Virus record (IMG/VR): IMGVR_UViG_3300037193_000967
Coordinates: 1 to 47,715 of that record
DNA length: 47,715 bases
DNA from: a virus
Strand: one strand, 5' to 3'
The first letter of the stretch is position 1, and each line of letters starts with the position of its first letter. Positions 31,893 through 37,428 of this stretch are shown in pieces. The notes under the pieces are model-generated. The model searched no databases. It was not told the DNA's origin and saw nothing but the letters and a program-made list of their open reading frames with translations. A program made the position numbers and the translations under genes.

Positions 31893-32294
31893 ATGTCGAA
31901 CACCACCCCGGACGCCAACATCACCGCCGGTACCGCCGTTACCCTCACCCTGACCGACGGGAACACCGTGGCCGGGCACTTCGTCTCGATCAACTCGAAG
32001 GGTTGGAACATCAAGTTGGCGGGTGGAAAGGTCATCACCCGTGCGCAGTCTCGGGTTGCCCGGGTGGACGTCTACACCATCCCGGACAGCGCTGACGACC
32101 TGTTCGCTGGCTACAACGACGACGACTCGCTGACCACCACCGCTCTGGCCGCGATCTTCGGCACCAACGCCAAGGCGTTGCGGGTAGGTCTGCGGGCTGC
32201 CGGCCTGGGCGTCGGGAAGGGCCGGACGTACGCCCTCACCCCGGCTGACGTGCGGCCGCTGGCCGACGCGATCAAGGCCAACATCCCAGCCTGA
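31893..32294 (+). CDS. DNA-binding-like protein with N-terminal beta domain, 133 aa
   Basis: The N-terminal part (ITAGTAVTLTLTDGNTVAGH, GWNIKLAGGKVITRAQSRVA) looks like a small beta-barrel. Residues 80-130 show TTTALAAIFGTNAKALRVGL then GKGRTYALTPADVRPLAD, the same pattern as in 31277 and 29529. The Lsr2-like arrangement of a sheet then a helix pair suggests a nucleoid or regulatory protein, but no family is certain. Its promoter is P4, its ribosome site is ACGGAGG. Confidence 0.65.
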   Translation: MSNTTPDANITAGTAVTLTLTDGNTVAGHFVSINSKGWNIKLAGGKVITRAQSRVARVDVYTIPDSADDLFAGYNDDDSLTTTALAAIFGTNAKALRVGLRAAGLGVGKGRTYALTPADVRPLADAIKANIPA

Positions 32295-32308
32295 TTGCCG
32301 GACGATCT

Positions 32309-32326
32309 GGCCCCCTTCGGGGGGCC
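32309..32326 (+). terminator. terminator hairpin
   Basis: GGCCCCC, TTCG tetraloop, GGGGGCC. A compact and very stable stem after the gene ending at 32294, with a short TTCGT tail. Confidence 0.65.
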
Positions 32327-32337
32327 TTCGTCACCTG

Positions 32338-32366
32338 TTGCACATCGTCTCACGGTAGGGTAGGGT
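32338..32366 (+). promoter_or_regulatory. sigma70-like promoter P5 (leaderless)
   Basis: TTGCAC (32338-32343), 17 bases with TCTCACGG inside, TAGGGT (32361-32366). Only 6 bases separate the -10 from the ATG at 32373, so transcription would start at the start codon. Confidence 0.65.
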
Positions 32367-32372
32367 AATGGC

Positions 32373-32624
32373 ATGACGATGAACCTGGACCCGATCTTCG
32401 AACTAGCCGACGCGCGCGACGTTGAAGCCGCGCACATGCTCATCACGTTCGAGGGCGACGACCCCGAACTGGCCGACGCGATCCATCGCGCGGGCGGTGT
32501 GGACTTCATCACGGATTCGGTCATCGAGGACTTGATCGAGGAATTGGACCAGAACCACGACGGTTGCGACCACGACCGGAACTATTGCGAACTGCTGGAT
32601 TTCGACGACGAAGGGACCATGTGA
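32373..32624 (+). CDS. small acidic protein, 83 aa, predicted leaderless
   Basis: An acidic, His-containing protein (EAAHMLITFEGDDPELADAI, QNHDGCDHDRNYCELLDFDD) with no recognised domain. The ATG at 32373 has no ribosome site and sits 6 bases after the -10 of P5. The CDHDRNYC segment could bind metal. It is followed after 1 base by the next gene. Confidence 0.55.
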   Translation: MTMNLDPIFELADARDVEAAHMLITFEGDDPELADAIHRAGGVDFITDSVIEDLIEELDQNHDGCDHDRNYCELLDFDDEGTM

Positions 32625-32625
32625 C

Positions 32626-32970
32626 ATGAACGACATCGAGGTTTCATTCACCGTGCGGTTGAACACCAAGCTCATCCGATCGTGGCCCTTGTCCCACTGG
32701 ACGGATTTCTTCGCCCGGAACCACGATGCGGACATGTCCACCTGGCCCGAGGTGTTTCACGCGATCGCGATGGAATACCTGGCCGGTGGTGAACTGTCCG
32801 GGTACGTGATCGACTGTGGCGGGTCGCAGCGGGAATCGACCACCCCGCTCCCGGGGGATCCCGACCTCGGCACGGACGTGCGGGCGCCCAACGTGTTGGA
32901 GGCACGCGACGGTTCCACCGTGCAGGTGTGGGCAACAGACACCAGCCGGTGGCCTGACGAAACGGATTGA
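32626..32970 (+). CDS. hypothetical protein, 114 aa
   Basis: A soluble protein of unknown function (SWPLSHWTDFFARNHDADMS, WPEVFHAIAMEYLAGGELSG) cotranscribed with the leaderless gene before it. The ATG at 32626 follows GAAGGGACCATGTGAC. It is followed by a rho-independent terminator. Confidence 0.55.
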   Translation: MNDIEVSFTVRLNTKLIRSWPLSHWTDFFARNHDADMSTWPEVFHAIAMEYLAGGELSGYVIDCGGSQRESTTPLPGDPDLGTDVRAPNVLEARDGSTVQVWATDTSRWPDETD

Positions 32971-32983
32971 ACGCACCACGGAG

Positions 32984-33030
32984 CCCCGTGTCGATGTGGA
33001 CCCACCCAACCACACCCGGCACGGGGTTTT
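32984..33030 (+). terminator. rho-independent terminator
   Basis: CCCCGTG (32984-32990) pairs with CACGGGG (33020-33026), followed by TTTT (33027-33030). The 29-base loop has a few internal pairs. Confidence 0.65.
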
Positions 33031-33106
33031 ACCGTCTGTACGGCCGTCTGAGGGCGTCTAACGGTACGTCGGCCTGTACGCGTCCGTGGCGGGTCGGCCG
33101 GAGACA

Positions 33107-33129
33107 CGTGTACCTAGCATAAGCCGGAG
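33107..33129. repeat. box 2, second arm of the 23-bp inverted repeat
   Basis: CGTGTACCTAGCATAAGCCG with flank is the exact reverse complement of 31741-31763. It contains the GTACCTAG half of the box and lies 56 bp before the -35 of P6. Its orientation is opposite to box 1, although both precede rightward genes. Confidence 0.8.
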
Positions 33130-33185
33130 GTTACCGGCCGGTAGCGGCCCGCTGAGAACTCGTCCGAAAGGATGAGGTGAAACCT

Positions 33186-33215
33186 TTGACACGGGGTCTC
33201 GCCACAGGTTAAGGT
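33186..33215 (+). promoter_or_regulatory. sigma70-like promoter P6
   Basis: TTGACA (33186-33191), 18 bases, TAAGGT (33210-33215). The 277-base gap 32971-33247 holds this promoter, box 2 and the terminator at 32984 and no convincing gene. Confidence 0.6.
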
Positions 33216-33247
33216 TGTACCAACACCACGACGAAGGGAACGGGACA

Positions 33248-33580
33248 ATGGCCGCCAAGATGTGCAACATGAACTGCGGACGCCGGGCGTACACGGGCAC
33301 CGGGGCTGGTGTGGACACTGCCGCTCGTGGGTCGGAACTGTGCAACCTGTGCTACACGGAGGGCGGCTGGGAGAACGAACACCAGGATTACGGTCACGAA
33401 ACCAACGACGTTGACGGATGCTGGATGTGCCACCCGGAACTCAACCTGGCGACGCGCCCCGTGCGCACCGGCCACACCAACACCGTGGCCAAGACCCACC
33501 GCTCGCACGCGGCTTGTGACCACCCGGTGACTCCCAAGGCCCGCGCTGCGTGCCGGAAGGCTGGCGGTCCGAAGGCCTGA
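33248..33580 (+). CDS. Cys/His-rich small protein with HP-T-AR-CRK motif, 110 aa
   Basis: The N-terminal part carries NCGRRAYTG, LCNLCYTEGGWENEHQD and CWMCHPEL, giving two probable zinc knuckles. The C-terminus is HAACDHPVTPKARAACRKAG, one of four copies of this motif in the array. ATG 33248 follows GAAGGGAACGGGACA. Driven by P6. Probably binds nucleic acid or protein; function unknown. Confidence 0.6.
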   Translation: MAAKMCNMNCGRRAYTGTGAGVDTAARGSELCNLCYTEGGWENEHQDYGHETNDVDGCWMCHPELNLATRPVRTGHTNTVAKTHRSHAACDHPVTPKARAACRKAGGPKA

Positions 33581-33595
33581 TCCACCTGGGAGAAC

Positions 33596-33613
33596 GCCCC
33601 CACGGGGGCTTTT
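33596..33613 (+). terminator. rho-independent terminator
   Basis: GCCCCC and GGGGGC with a tight CACG turn, followed by TTTT. Stops the P6 transcript. Confidence 0.7.
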
Positions 33614-33633
33614 CCCGAGTCCCCGGAGACGAC

Positions 33634-33647
33634 TGTACCTAGGTACA
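33634..33647. repeat. box 3, perfect 14-bp palindrome
   Basis: TGTACCTAGGTACA, self-complementary. It lies between the terminator at 33596 and promoter P7, 51 bp ahead of the -35. It is the fullest match to the repeated GTACCTAGGTAC box. Confidence 0.8.
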
Positions 33648-33698
33648 CACCGCCTACCCGAGAGCCGGAAACTGCCCAAGATTTTTCTCCGGGAACTG

Positions 33699-33728
33699 TT
33701 GACGGGTCGTCTCACGGAGGCATACATT
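33699..33728 (+). promoter_or_regulatory. sigma70-like promoter P7 (leaderless)
   Basis: TTGACG (33699-33704), 18 bases with TCTCACGG, TACATT (33723-33728) then AG. An AAGATTTTTCTCC element lies upstream. The ATG at 33735 follows the -10 by 6 bases. Confidence 0.75.
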
Positions 33729-33734
33729 AGATGC

Positions 33735-34046
33735 ATGACGAACACGCGGATCAACCACACCGGCCACGACCACCCGAACACCACCGCTGCCCGGACCGCT
33801 TGCCGGAAGGCCATGAAGGCCGCCACCGCCGACGCAATCATCTCGGCCGGTACGATCAACGCCCAGCCGATCGTCGTTATTATCCCGGAACCCCGCAACG
33901 TGACGACCTACGGCAAGGGCGTTGTGCACGCGCCGAACCCGCACGTTGACACTCCCTTCCCGCTGTGCCGCACCGGTGGCCAGTCGTCGCGTGGCATCCG
34001 TTACAAGGTCACCACCGCCCCGGTCTCGTGCCGGAACTGCCGCTGA
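33735..34046 (+). CDS. small protein with HP-T-AR-CRK motif, 103 aa, predicted leaderless
   Basis: The N-terminus is NHTGHDHPNTTAARTACRKA, the second copy of the repeated motif. It is followed by a hydrophobic segment (PIVVIIPEP) and a C-terminal CRTGG...CRNC pair. The ATG is at the predicted transcription start of P7, with no ribosome site. Function unknown. Confidence 0.6.
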   Translation: MTNTRINHTGHDHPNTTAARTACRKAMKAATADAIISAGTINAQPIVVIIPEPRNVTTYGKGVVHAPNPHVDTPFPLCRTGGQSSRGIRYKVTTAPVSCRNCR

Positions 34047-34064
34047 CCCCTGACATGCGGAAAC

Positions 34065-34083
34065 GGGCCCTACGGGGCCCTTT
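34065..34083 (+). terminator. rho-independent terminator
   Basis: GGGCCC (34065-34070), TACG loop, GGGCCC (34075-34080), followed by TTT. It is almost identical in design to the one at 31713. Confidence 0.7.
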
Positions 34084-34104
34084 CGCGTGTCCACCTCCGG
34101 CTGT

Positions 34105-34116
34105 GTACCTAGGTAC
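34105..34116. repeat. box 4, perfect GTACCTAGGTAC palindrome
   Basis: A second perfect copy of the 12-bp core palindrome, between the terminator at 34065 and promoter P8, 78 bp before the -35. It is followed by a CGTCTCACGAGG element (about 34144). Confidence 0.8.
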
Positions 34117-34194
34117 GGTCAGCCCAGTGCGAAGGCGTACGGACCGTCTCACGAGGTCATGTGACTCAGGTCACAAAGATCTTGCCGGGAAACC

Positions 34195-34223
34195 TTGCGT
34201 CACACCTGCACCTCGGGTAACGT
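34195..34223 (+). promoter_or_regulatory. sigma70-like promoter P8
   Basis: TTGCGT (34195-34200), 17 bases, TAACGT (34218-34223) then AG. AAAGATCTTGCCGG lies upstream. The leader has the CGGGACAACGAGGAGGAC ribosome cassette before ATG 34254. Confidence 0.65.
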
Positions 34224-34253
34224 AGTTCGCATCGGGACAACGAGGAGGACCAA

Positions 34254-34691
34254 ATGACCACCACCAATCGCCGGATGACCGCCACGGAGAAGGCGGAACG
34301 GGCCGCCTGGCCGTTGCGGCGCCTGGCTGCCGGAACGTTCGCCTTGGGCGCGCTGGCGTCGGTCGGGGCCAATATCGTGGCTGCCGAACCGACCCTTATC
34401 GGGCACATGGTGTCCTCGTGGCCGGCTGTGGCGCTGTTGCTCACGGTGCACCTGTTCCAGCATGCGCCGCGTGTGTGGTGGGTCAAGGTCATGGTCGCCG
34501 TGGTCGCCGGTGTGGCTGCGTGGATCTCGTACTGGCACATGGTTGACGTTGCCACGCTAGCCGGGGAGGGCATCGTGTCGGCCCACCTGTTGCCGTTCAC
34601 CGTGGACGCGATGATGGCCGTTGCCTCGGTGGTTATGACGTACAAGCCGAAGCCGGTGCGGCGTCCGACCCGCAAGGTTGCGAAGCGGTAA
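34254..34691 (+). CDS. DUF2637-like membrane protein (Spd-like)
   Basis: A 145-residue protein with a cytoplasmic N-terminus and about four membrane helices (FALGALASVGANIVAAEPTL, PAVALLLTVHLFQ, VMVAVVAGVAAWISYWHMVD, HLLPFTVDAMMAVASVVMTY) and a basic tail. The EPTLIG, WISYWHM and LLPFTVDAMM pattern matches DUF2637, a family best known from the Spd transfer-associated proteins of Streptomyces conjugative plasmids. In a phage it might affect conjugation, cell envelope or superinfection; this is inference. It has its own promoter (P8) and terminator. Confidence 0.72.
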   Translation: MTTTNRRMTATEKAERAAWPLRRLAAGTFALGALASVGANIVAAEPTLIGHMVSSWPAVALLLTVHLFQHAPRVWWVKVMVAVVAGVAAWISYWHMVDVATLAGEGIVSAHLLPFTVDAMMAVASVVMTYKPKPVRRPTRKVAKR

Positions 34692-34701
34692 CTGGTCGGG
34701 T

Positions 34702-34731
34702 GCGGGGTGGTGGCTCCGGTTGCCACCCCGC
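34702..34731 (+). terminator. terminator hairpin
   Basis: GCGGGGTGG (34702-34710) with CCACCCCGC (34723-34731), a 9-bp perfect stem without a U-tract. Confidence 0.6.
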
Positions 34732-34782
34732 CTCACCGGTGCAATCATGGAATCACGGCACCCCACGACACGGAGGCACACC

Positions 34783-35010
34783 ATGGACCCCATCATCACC
34801 GCCGATCGGGCACTGCTCAACCTCTTCACCGACCTCCACCGGTCCGGCCTGGTGGACGTGGCCGAACGCCTCGCGGAACTGTGCGACCGGATTATCGACA
34901 CCGGTCCGGCTACCACGGCGCACCACTTGGCCATCATCCAGTTGTTGTCCGACGCGTTCCCTCAGCACGCCCGTACGATCATGAGTTTGACCATCGGGCA
35001 GGCCGCGTAA
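34783..35010 (+). CDS. hypothetical protein, 75 aa
   Basis: A helical protein (LLNLFTDLHRSGLVDVAERL, HHLAIIQLLSDAFPQHARTI) with no recognised family. ATG 34783 follows CGGAGG. Its stop shares bases with the next ATG (TAATG). Confidence 0.6.
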   Translation: MDPIITADRALLNLFTDLHRSGLVDVAERLAELCDRIIDTGPATTAHHLAIIQLLSDAFPQHARTIMSLTIGQAA

Positions 35011-35273
35011 TGGACACGCTGGCGTTGTACGAACGGCTTGACGCGCTCGCTGCGGCGTTGGAACGAGACGGGCATACCCACGGTACCGACGAACTGGTTT
35101 CGGTCCTCACGGACGTTCTGGGGCTGCGCCAGGACCCTGTGACGCCCCGGCACGCCAAGGCACCCGTCATGGTGTGGGCGTTGGACCCCGATCACCGCGC
35201 GCAGGCACGGGGAACGGTACTCCGGTGGCTCCGTGATGGAGGTCACATTCCTCCGCCCGAAGACGTACGTTGA
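35010..35273 (+). CDS. hypothetical protein, 87 aa
   Basis: A helical small protein (YERLDALAAALERDGHTHGT, ELVSVLTDVLGLRQDP) translationally coupled to the previous gene by TAATG. Its last bases overlap the -35 of promoter P9. Function unknown. Confidence 0.6.
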   Translation: MDTLALYERLDALAAALERDGHTHGTDELVSVLTDVLGLRQDPVTPRHAKAPVMVWALDPDHRAQARGTVLRWLRDGGHIPPPEDVR

Positions 35274-35299
35274 CATGGCCTGACGGGTGCGGATACGGT
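35270..35299 (+). promoter_or_regulatory. sigma70-like promoter P9 (leaderless)
   Basis: TTGACA (35270-35275), 18 bases, TACGGT (35294-35299) then AG. The ATG at 35307 follows by 7 bases. Confidence 0.65.
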
Positions 35300-35306
35300 A
35301 GTTGAC

Positions 35307-35570
35307 ATGACGAGGACGACGATCACCATCACGCCGGAACTACGGGCGGCTGCGGTTGCTCTATCTATTTGCGCCGATTACTCGATCGAAAATCCCACGG
35401 TCTCGCTCCGCAACAACCCCCATTACGCGGAGGCCCGTCGCACGCACCGGAAGGCCACCGGATCCGTCAACACGCTCTGGGTGTGCGGGTGCAGCAAGGT
35501 AATGCCCCTAATCACCGGTGACCTCACCACGGTTTGCTGTGGCGCCACTGAGGTTGACCTTCACCGGTGA
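35307..35570 (+). CDS. small protein, 87 aa, predicted leaderless
   Basis: Starts at MTRTTITITPELRAAAVALS. It has NPHYAEARRTHRKATG, a divergent relative of the repeated motif, and a C-terminal Cys pattern (WVCGCSKVM, VCCGATEV). No ribosome site precedes the ATG. Function unknown. Confidence 0.55.
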   Translation: MTRTTITITPELRAAAVALSICADYSIENPTVSLRNNPHYAEARRTHRKATGSVNTLWVCGCSKVMPLITGDLTTVCCGATEVDLHR

Positions 35571-35627
35571 TGATATGGTATCGGCCTTGGATGTCATAGA
35601 CGCCCGGACAAGCGGGAGGTGATTATT

Positions 35628-35651
35628 ATGCGTGACGTGGATTGGCAGTAA
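35628..35651 (+). CDS. seven-codon ORF with strong ribosome site
   Basis: The sequence MRDVDWQ then TAA. It is preceded by GGGAGGTGA at 7 bases, one of the best ribosome sites in the window, and is followed by a terminator at 35664. Too short to call a gene; it may be a leader peptide, a translated small RNA, or a remnant. The 253-base gap 35571-35823 otherwise holds box 5 and P10. Confidence 0.25.
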   Translation: MRDVDWQ

Positions 35652-35663
35652 CCCGATCACATT

Positions 35664-35695
35664 GGCCCCTGGGCGAGGGTATCCGCCTGGGGGCC
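35664..35695 (+). terminator. rho-independent terminator
   Basis: GGCCCCTGGGCG pairs with CCGCCTGGGGGCC (one G-U-type and one bulged position), followed by TTT. Together with the seven-codon ORF it defines a short transcript. Confidence 0.65.
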
Positions 35696-35722
35696 TTTGT
35701 GCGAGCCCGGAAGGCCGGGGCT

Positions 35723-35734
35723 GTACCTAGGTAT
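35723..35734. repeat. box 5, GTACCTAGGTAT
   Basis: Matches the box core at 11 of 12 positions. It lies between the terminator at 35664 and promoter P10, 54 bp ahead of the -35, and is followed by AGTCTCACGGTG. Confidence 0.75.
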
Positions 35735-35788
35735 ACACAGTCTCACGGTGCCCGTGGTGAGCCTGTGAGATTGGCACGCCCGGACCTA

Positions 35789-35817
35789 TTGACACCGGCT
35801 GACGGCCGACGTACGTT
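35789..35817 (+). promoter_or_regulatory. sigma70-like promoter P10 (leaderless)
   Basis: TTGACA (35789-35794), 17 bases, TACGTT (35812-35817) then AG. Upstream is TTGGCACGCCCGGACCTA, nearly the same as before P12. The ATG at 35824 is 6 bases after the -10. Confidence 0.8.
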
Positions 35818-35823
35818 AGATAC

Positions 35824-36009
35824 ATGACGAACGAAACCTTCGAAATTGTTGCGGCCACCGGATCGCGCGTCACCCACCGATCCACCGGGAAGACCCCGGA
35901 GAAGTGGTTCCGGTTCATGACGGACTGCGGCATTGGCCCGCTGCCCCTCGCTCACGAAGGCGTTGACATCGTGACGTGCGCCAAGTGCAACGCCCGGACG
36001 GGCCGCTGA
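35824..36009 (+). CDS. small protein with zinc-knuckle-like end, 61 aa, predicted leaderless
   Basis: MTNETFEIVAATGSRVTHRS, then KTPEKWFRFMTDCGIGPLPL and a C-terminal CAKC. The CxxC with an upstream Cys suggests a metal site. The ATG lies at the predicted transcription start. Function unknown. Confidence 0.6.
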   Translation: MTNETFEIVAATGSRVTHRSTGKTPEKWFRFMTDCGIGPLPLAHEGVDIVTCAKCNARTGR

Positions 36010-36017
36010 CACCGGCT

Positions 36018-36046
36018 TTGACCGGCTGACAACGACGTGATACGTT
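36018..36046 (+). promoter_or_regulatory. sigma70-like promoter P11
   Basis: TTGACC (36018-36023), 17 bases, TACGTT (36041-36046) then AG. A leader of about 20 bases with GAGGAGG precedes ATG 36073. Confidence 0.75.
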
Positions 36047-36072
36047 AGATCAAACCAACCGAGGAGGACACC

Positions 36073-37086
36073 ATGGGATTCGATTACGGCGACAAGGTCC
36101 GGGCGCTACTGGCGAAAGCGGAATCGGCGCTGGCCCTGGGCAACAACGGCGAAGCCGCGTCGTACCAGGCCAAAGCGGAAGAGCTCATGGTCAAGTACCG
36201 GATCGCGGAGGAGGAGGCATTGGCCACCGACCCCGGATCGTCAGCCCCGGTGTGGAAGACCATCACGGTGATGGAGGGGTGGGACGGTGAAATGGGTCCG
36301 TGGTACATCACCGCCATAAGTTGCATTGTTCGCCACACCGGCTGCCGGACGCGTGCGTACATCGGGGAGAATGATGACACCGTGGCCGACCTCGTGGGGT
36401 ACGAGGGTGACGTCCGATTCGCGGAATTTCTATGGACCGCCGTGCTGCTGACGTTCACCACGCGGATCAACCCCACGTGGGACCGTAACCTGCCGGAGTC
36501 GGAAAATGTGTACCGGCTACGTAACGCCGGGCTGGAGCGCCGTGTGATCGCAGATGCCGCCTGGGGTCCGGGTGCCGGACACGTGGCTGCCAACCGGTCC
36601 AAGATCCAACGGATCTACCTCCGGGAATGCGCGCGGCGTGGCGAGGAACCCCGTGCAACCGGGCTGGCTCATGACACGCGGACGTACCGCGAGGCGTACG
36701 CGCGGACGTTCGTGGGTCACCTCAACTCCCGGCTGATGGCCGCTCGGGACGCGGTTGACTCGATTAACGGCGGTGTGGTGTTGCACGGACGCGCGGACCG
36801 CGTGGACGAGGCGTTTTACGTCCGGTACCCACACCTGCGTCCGTCGACCCCGACCGAACCGGTTGCACCTTCGGCCCCGTGCGCGAAGTGCACGCCGGAG
36901 AGGCAGTGCCGTAAGCACCGCGTGACGGCCGCGCAGATGCGTGAATACCGTCGCCGGTACACGTCCGCATCGGCCCGTGCGGGTGCCGTGAACGGCCGTG
37001 CGGCCGCTGACGACGTGAACTTGGTGCGTGGCACCACATCGGCCCACCGGGCGGAGGGCAACACGGTCGAGGCCATCGGAAGTTGA
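36073..37086 (+). CDS. DUF2786-like protein, 337 aa
   Basis: The N-terminus matches DUF2786 (KVRALLAKAESALALG, GEAASYQAKAEELMVKYRI). It is followed by a long alpha/beta region containing a Trp-rich part (VWKTITVMEGWDGEMGPWYI) and an Arg-rich C-terminal half with CAKCTPERQCRKH. DUF2786 proteins are common in phages and actinobacteria but have no known role. It is the largest gene of the array, driven by P11. Confidence 0.7.
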   Translation: MGFDYGDKVRALLAKAESALALGNNGEAASYQAKAEELMVKYRIAEEEALATDPGSSAPVWKTITVMEGWDGEMGPWYITAISCIVRHTGCRTRAYIGENDDTVADLVGYEGDVRFAEFLWTAVLLTFTTRINPTWDRNLPESENVYRLRNAGLERRVIADAAWGPGAGHVAANRSKIQRIYLRECARRGEEPRATGLAHDTRTYREAYARTFVGHLNSRLMAARDAVDSINGGVVLHGRADRVDEAFYVRYPHLRPSTPTEPVAPSAPCAKCTPERQCRKHRVTAAQMREYRRRYTSASARAGAVNGRAAADDVNLVRGTTSAHRAEGNTVEAIGS

Positions 37087-37110
37087 CGGAAGTTGGCATG
37101 CCCGGGGCTA

Positions 37111-37139
37111 TTGACACGCCTCGGGCTGCCCCGTAGTTT
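37111..37139 (+). promoter_or_regulatory. sigma70-like promoter P12 (leaderless)
   Basis: TTGACA (37111-37116), 17 bases, TAGTTT (37134-37139) then AG. Its upstream sequence TTGGCATGCCCGGGGCTA matches the one before P10. The ATG at 37146 follows by 6 bases. Confidence 0.75.
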
Positions 37140-37145
37140 AGATCC

Positions 37146-37391
37146 ATGACGAACCGCGTTGACCACTCGAACTGCCTTCACCCGGCCACCATGAAGGACC
37201 GTCAGCGGTGCCGGAAGGTCACGGGGGAGCACCGGGTGCGCAACGCTCCCCACACCGCCGACTGCATCGACTACGCGGCCTACCGGGCATTCAACAACGA
37301 TATGGTGGACGTGTACCCATCGCTGAACGCGTCGCATCGGGGCCTGGACCTGATCGATGCGGACGTTGTTGACTGCACCTGTTCGGCCTGA
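37146..37391 (+). CDS. small protein with HP-T-R-CRK motif, 81 aa, predicted leaderless
   Basis: The N-terminus is DHSNCLHPATMKDRQRCRKV, the third copy of the repeated motif, and the C-terminus is DCTCSA. The middle has a Tyr/Asn-rich part (IDYAAYRAFNNDMVDVYPSL). No ribosome site is present and the ATG is at the predicted start of transcription. Its last bases overlap promoter P13. Confidence 0.6.
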   Translation: MTNRVDHSNCLHPATMKDRQRCRKVTGEHRVRNAPHTADCIDYAAYRAFNNDMVDVYPSLNASHRGLDLIDADVVDCTCSA

Positions 37392-37397
37392 TACGCT
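37369..37397 (+). promoter_or_regulatory. sigma70-like promoter P13
   Basis: TTGACT (37369-37374), 17 bases, TACGCT (37392-37397) then AG. It overlaps the end of the gene before. The leader has CGGGACGACGGAGGAGGACA before ATG 37429. Confidence 0.65.
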
Positions 37398-37428
37398 AGT
37401 TGTCAACGGGACGACGGAGGAGGACACA

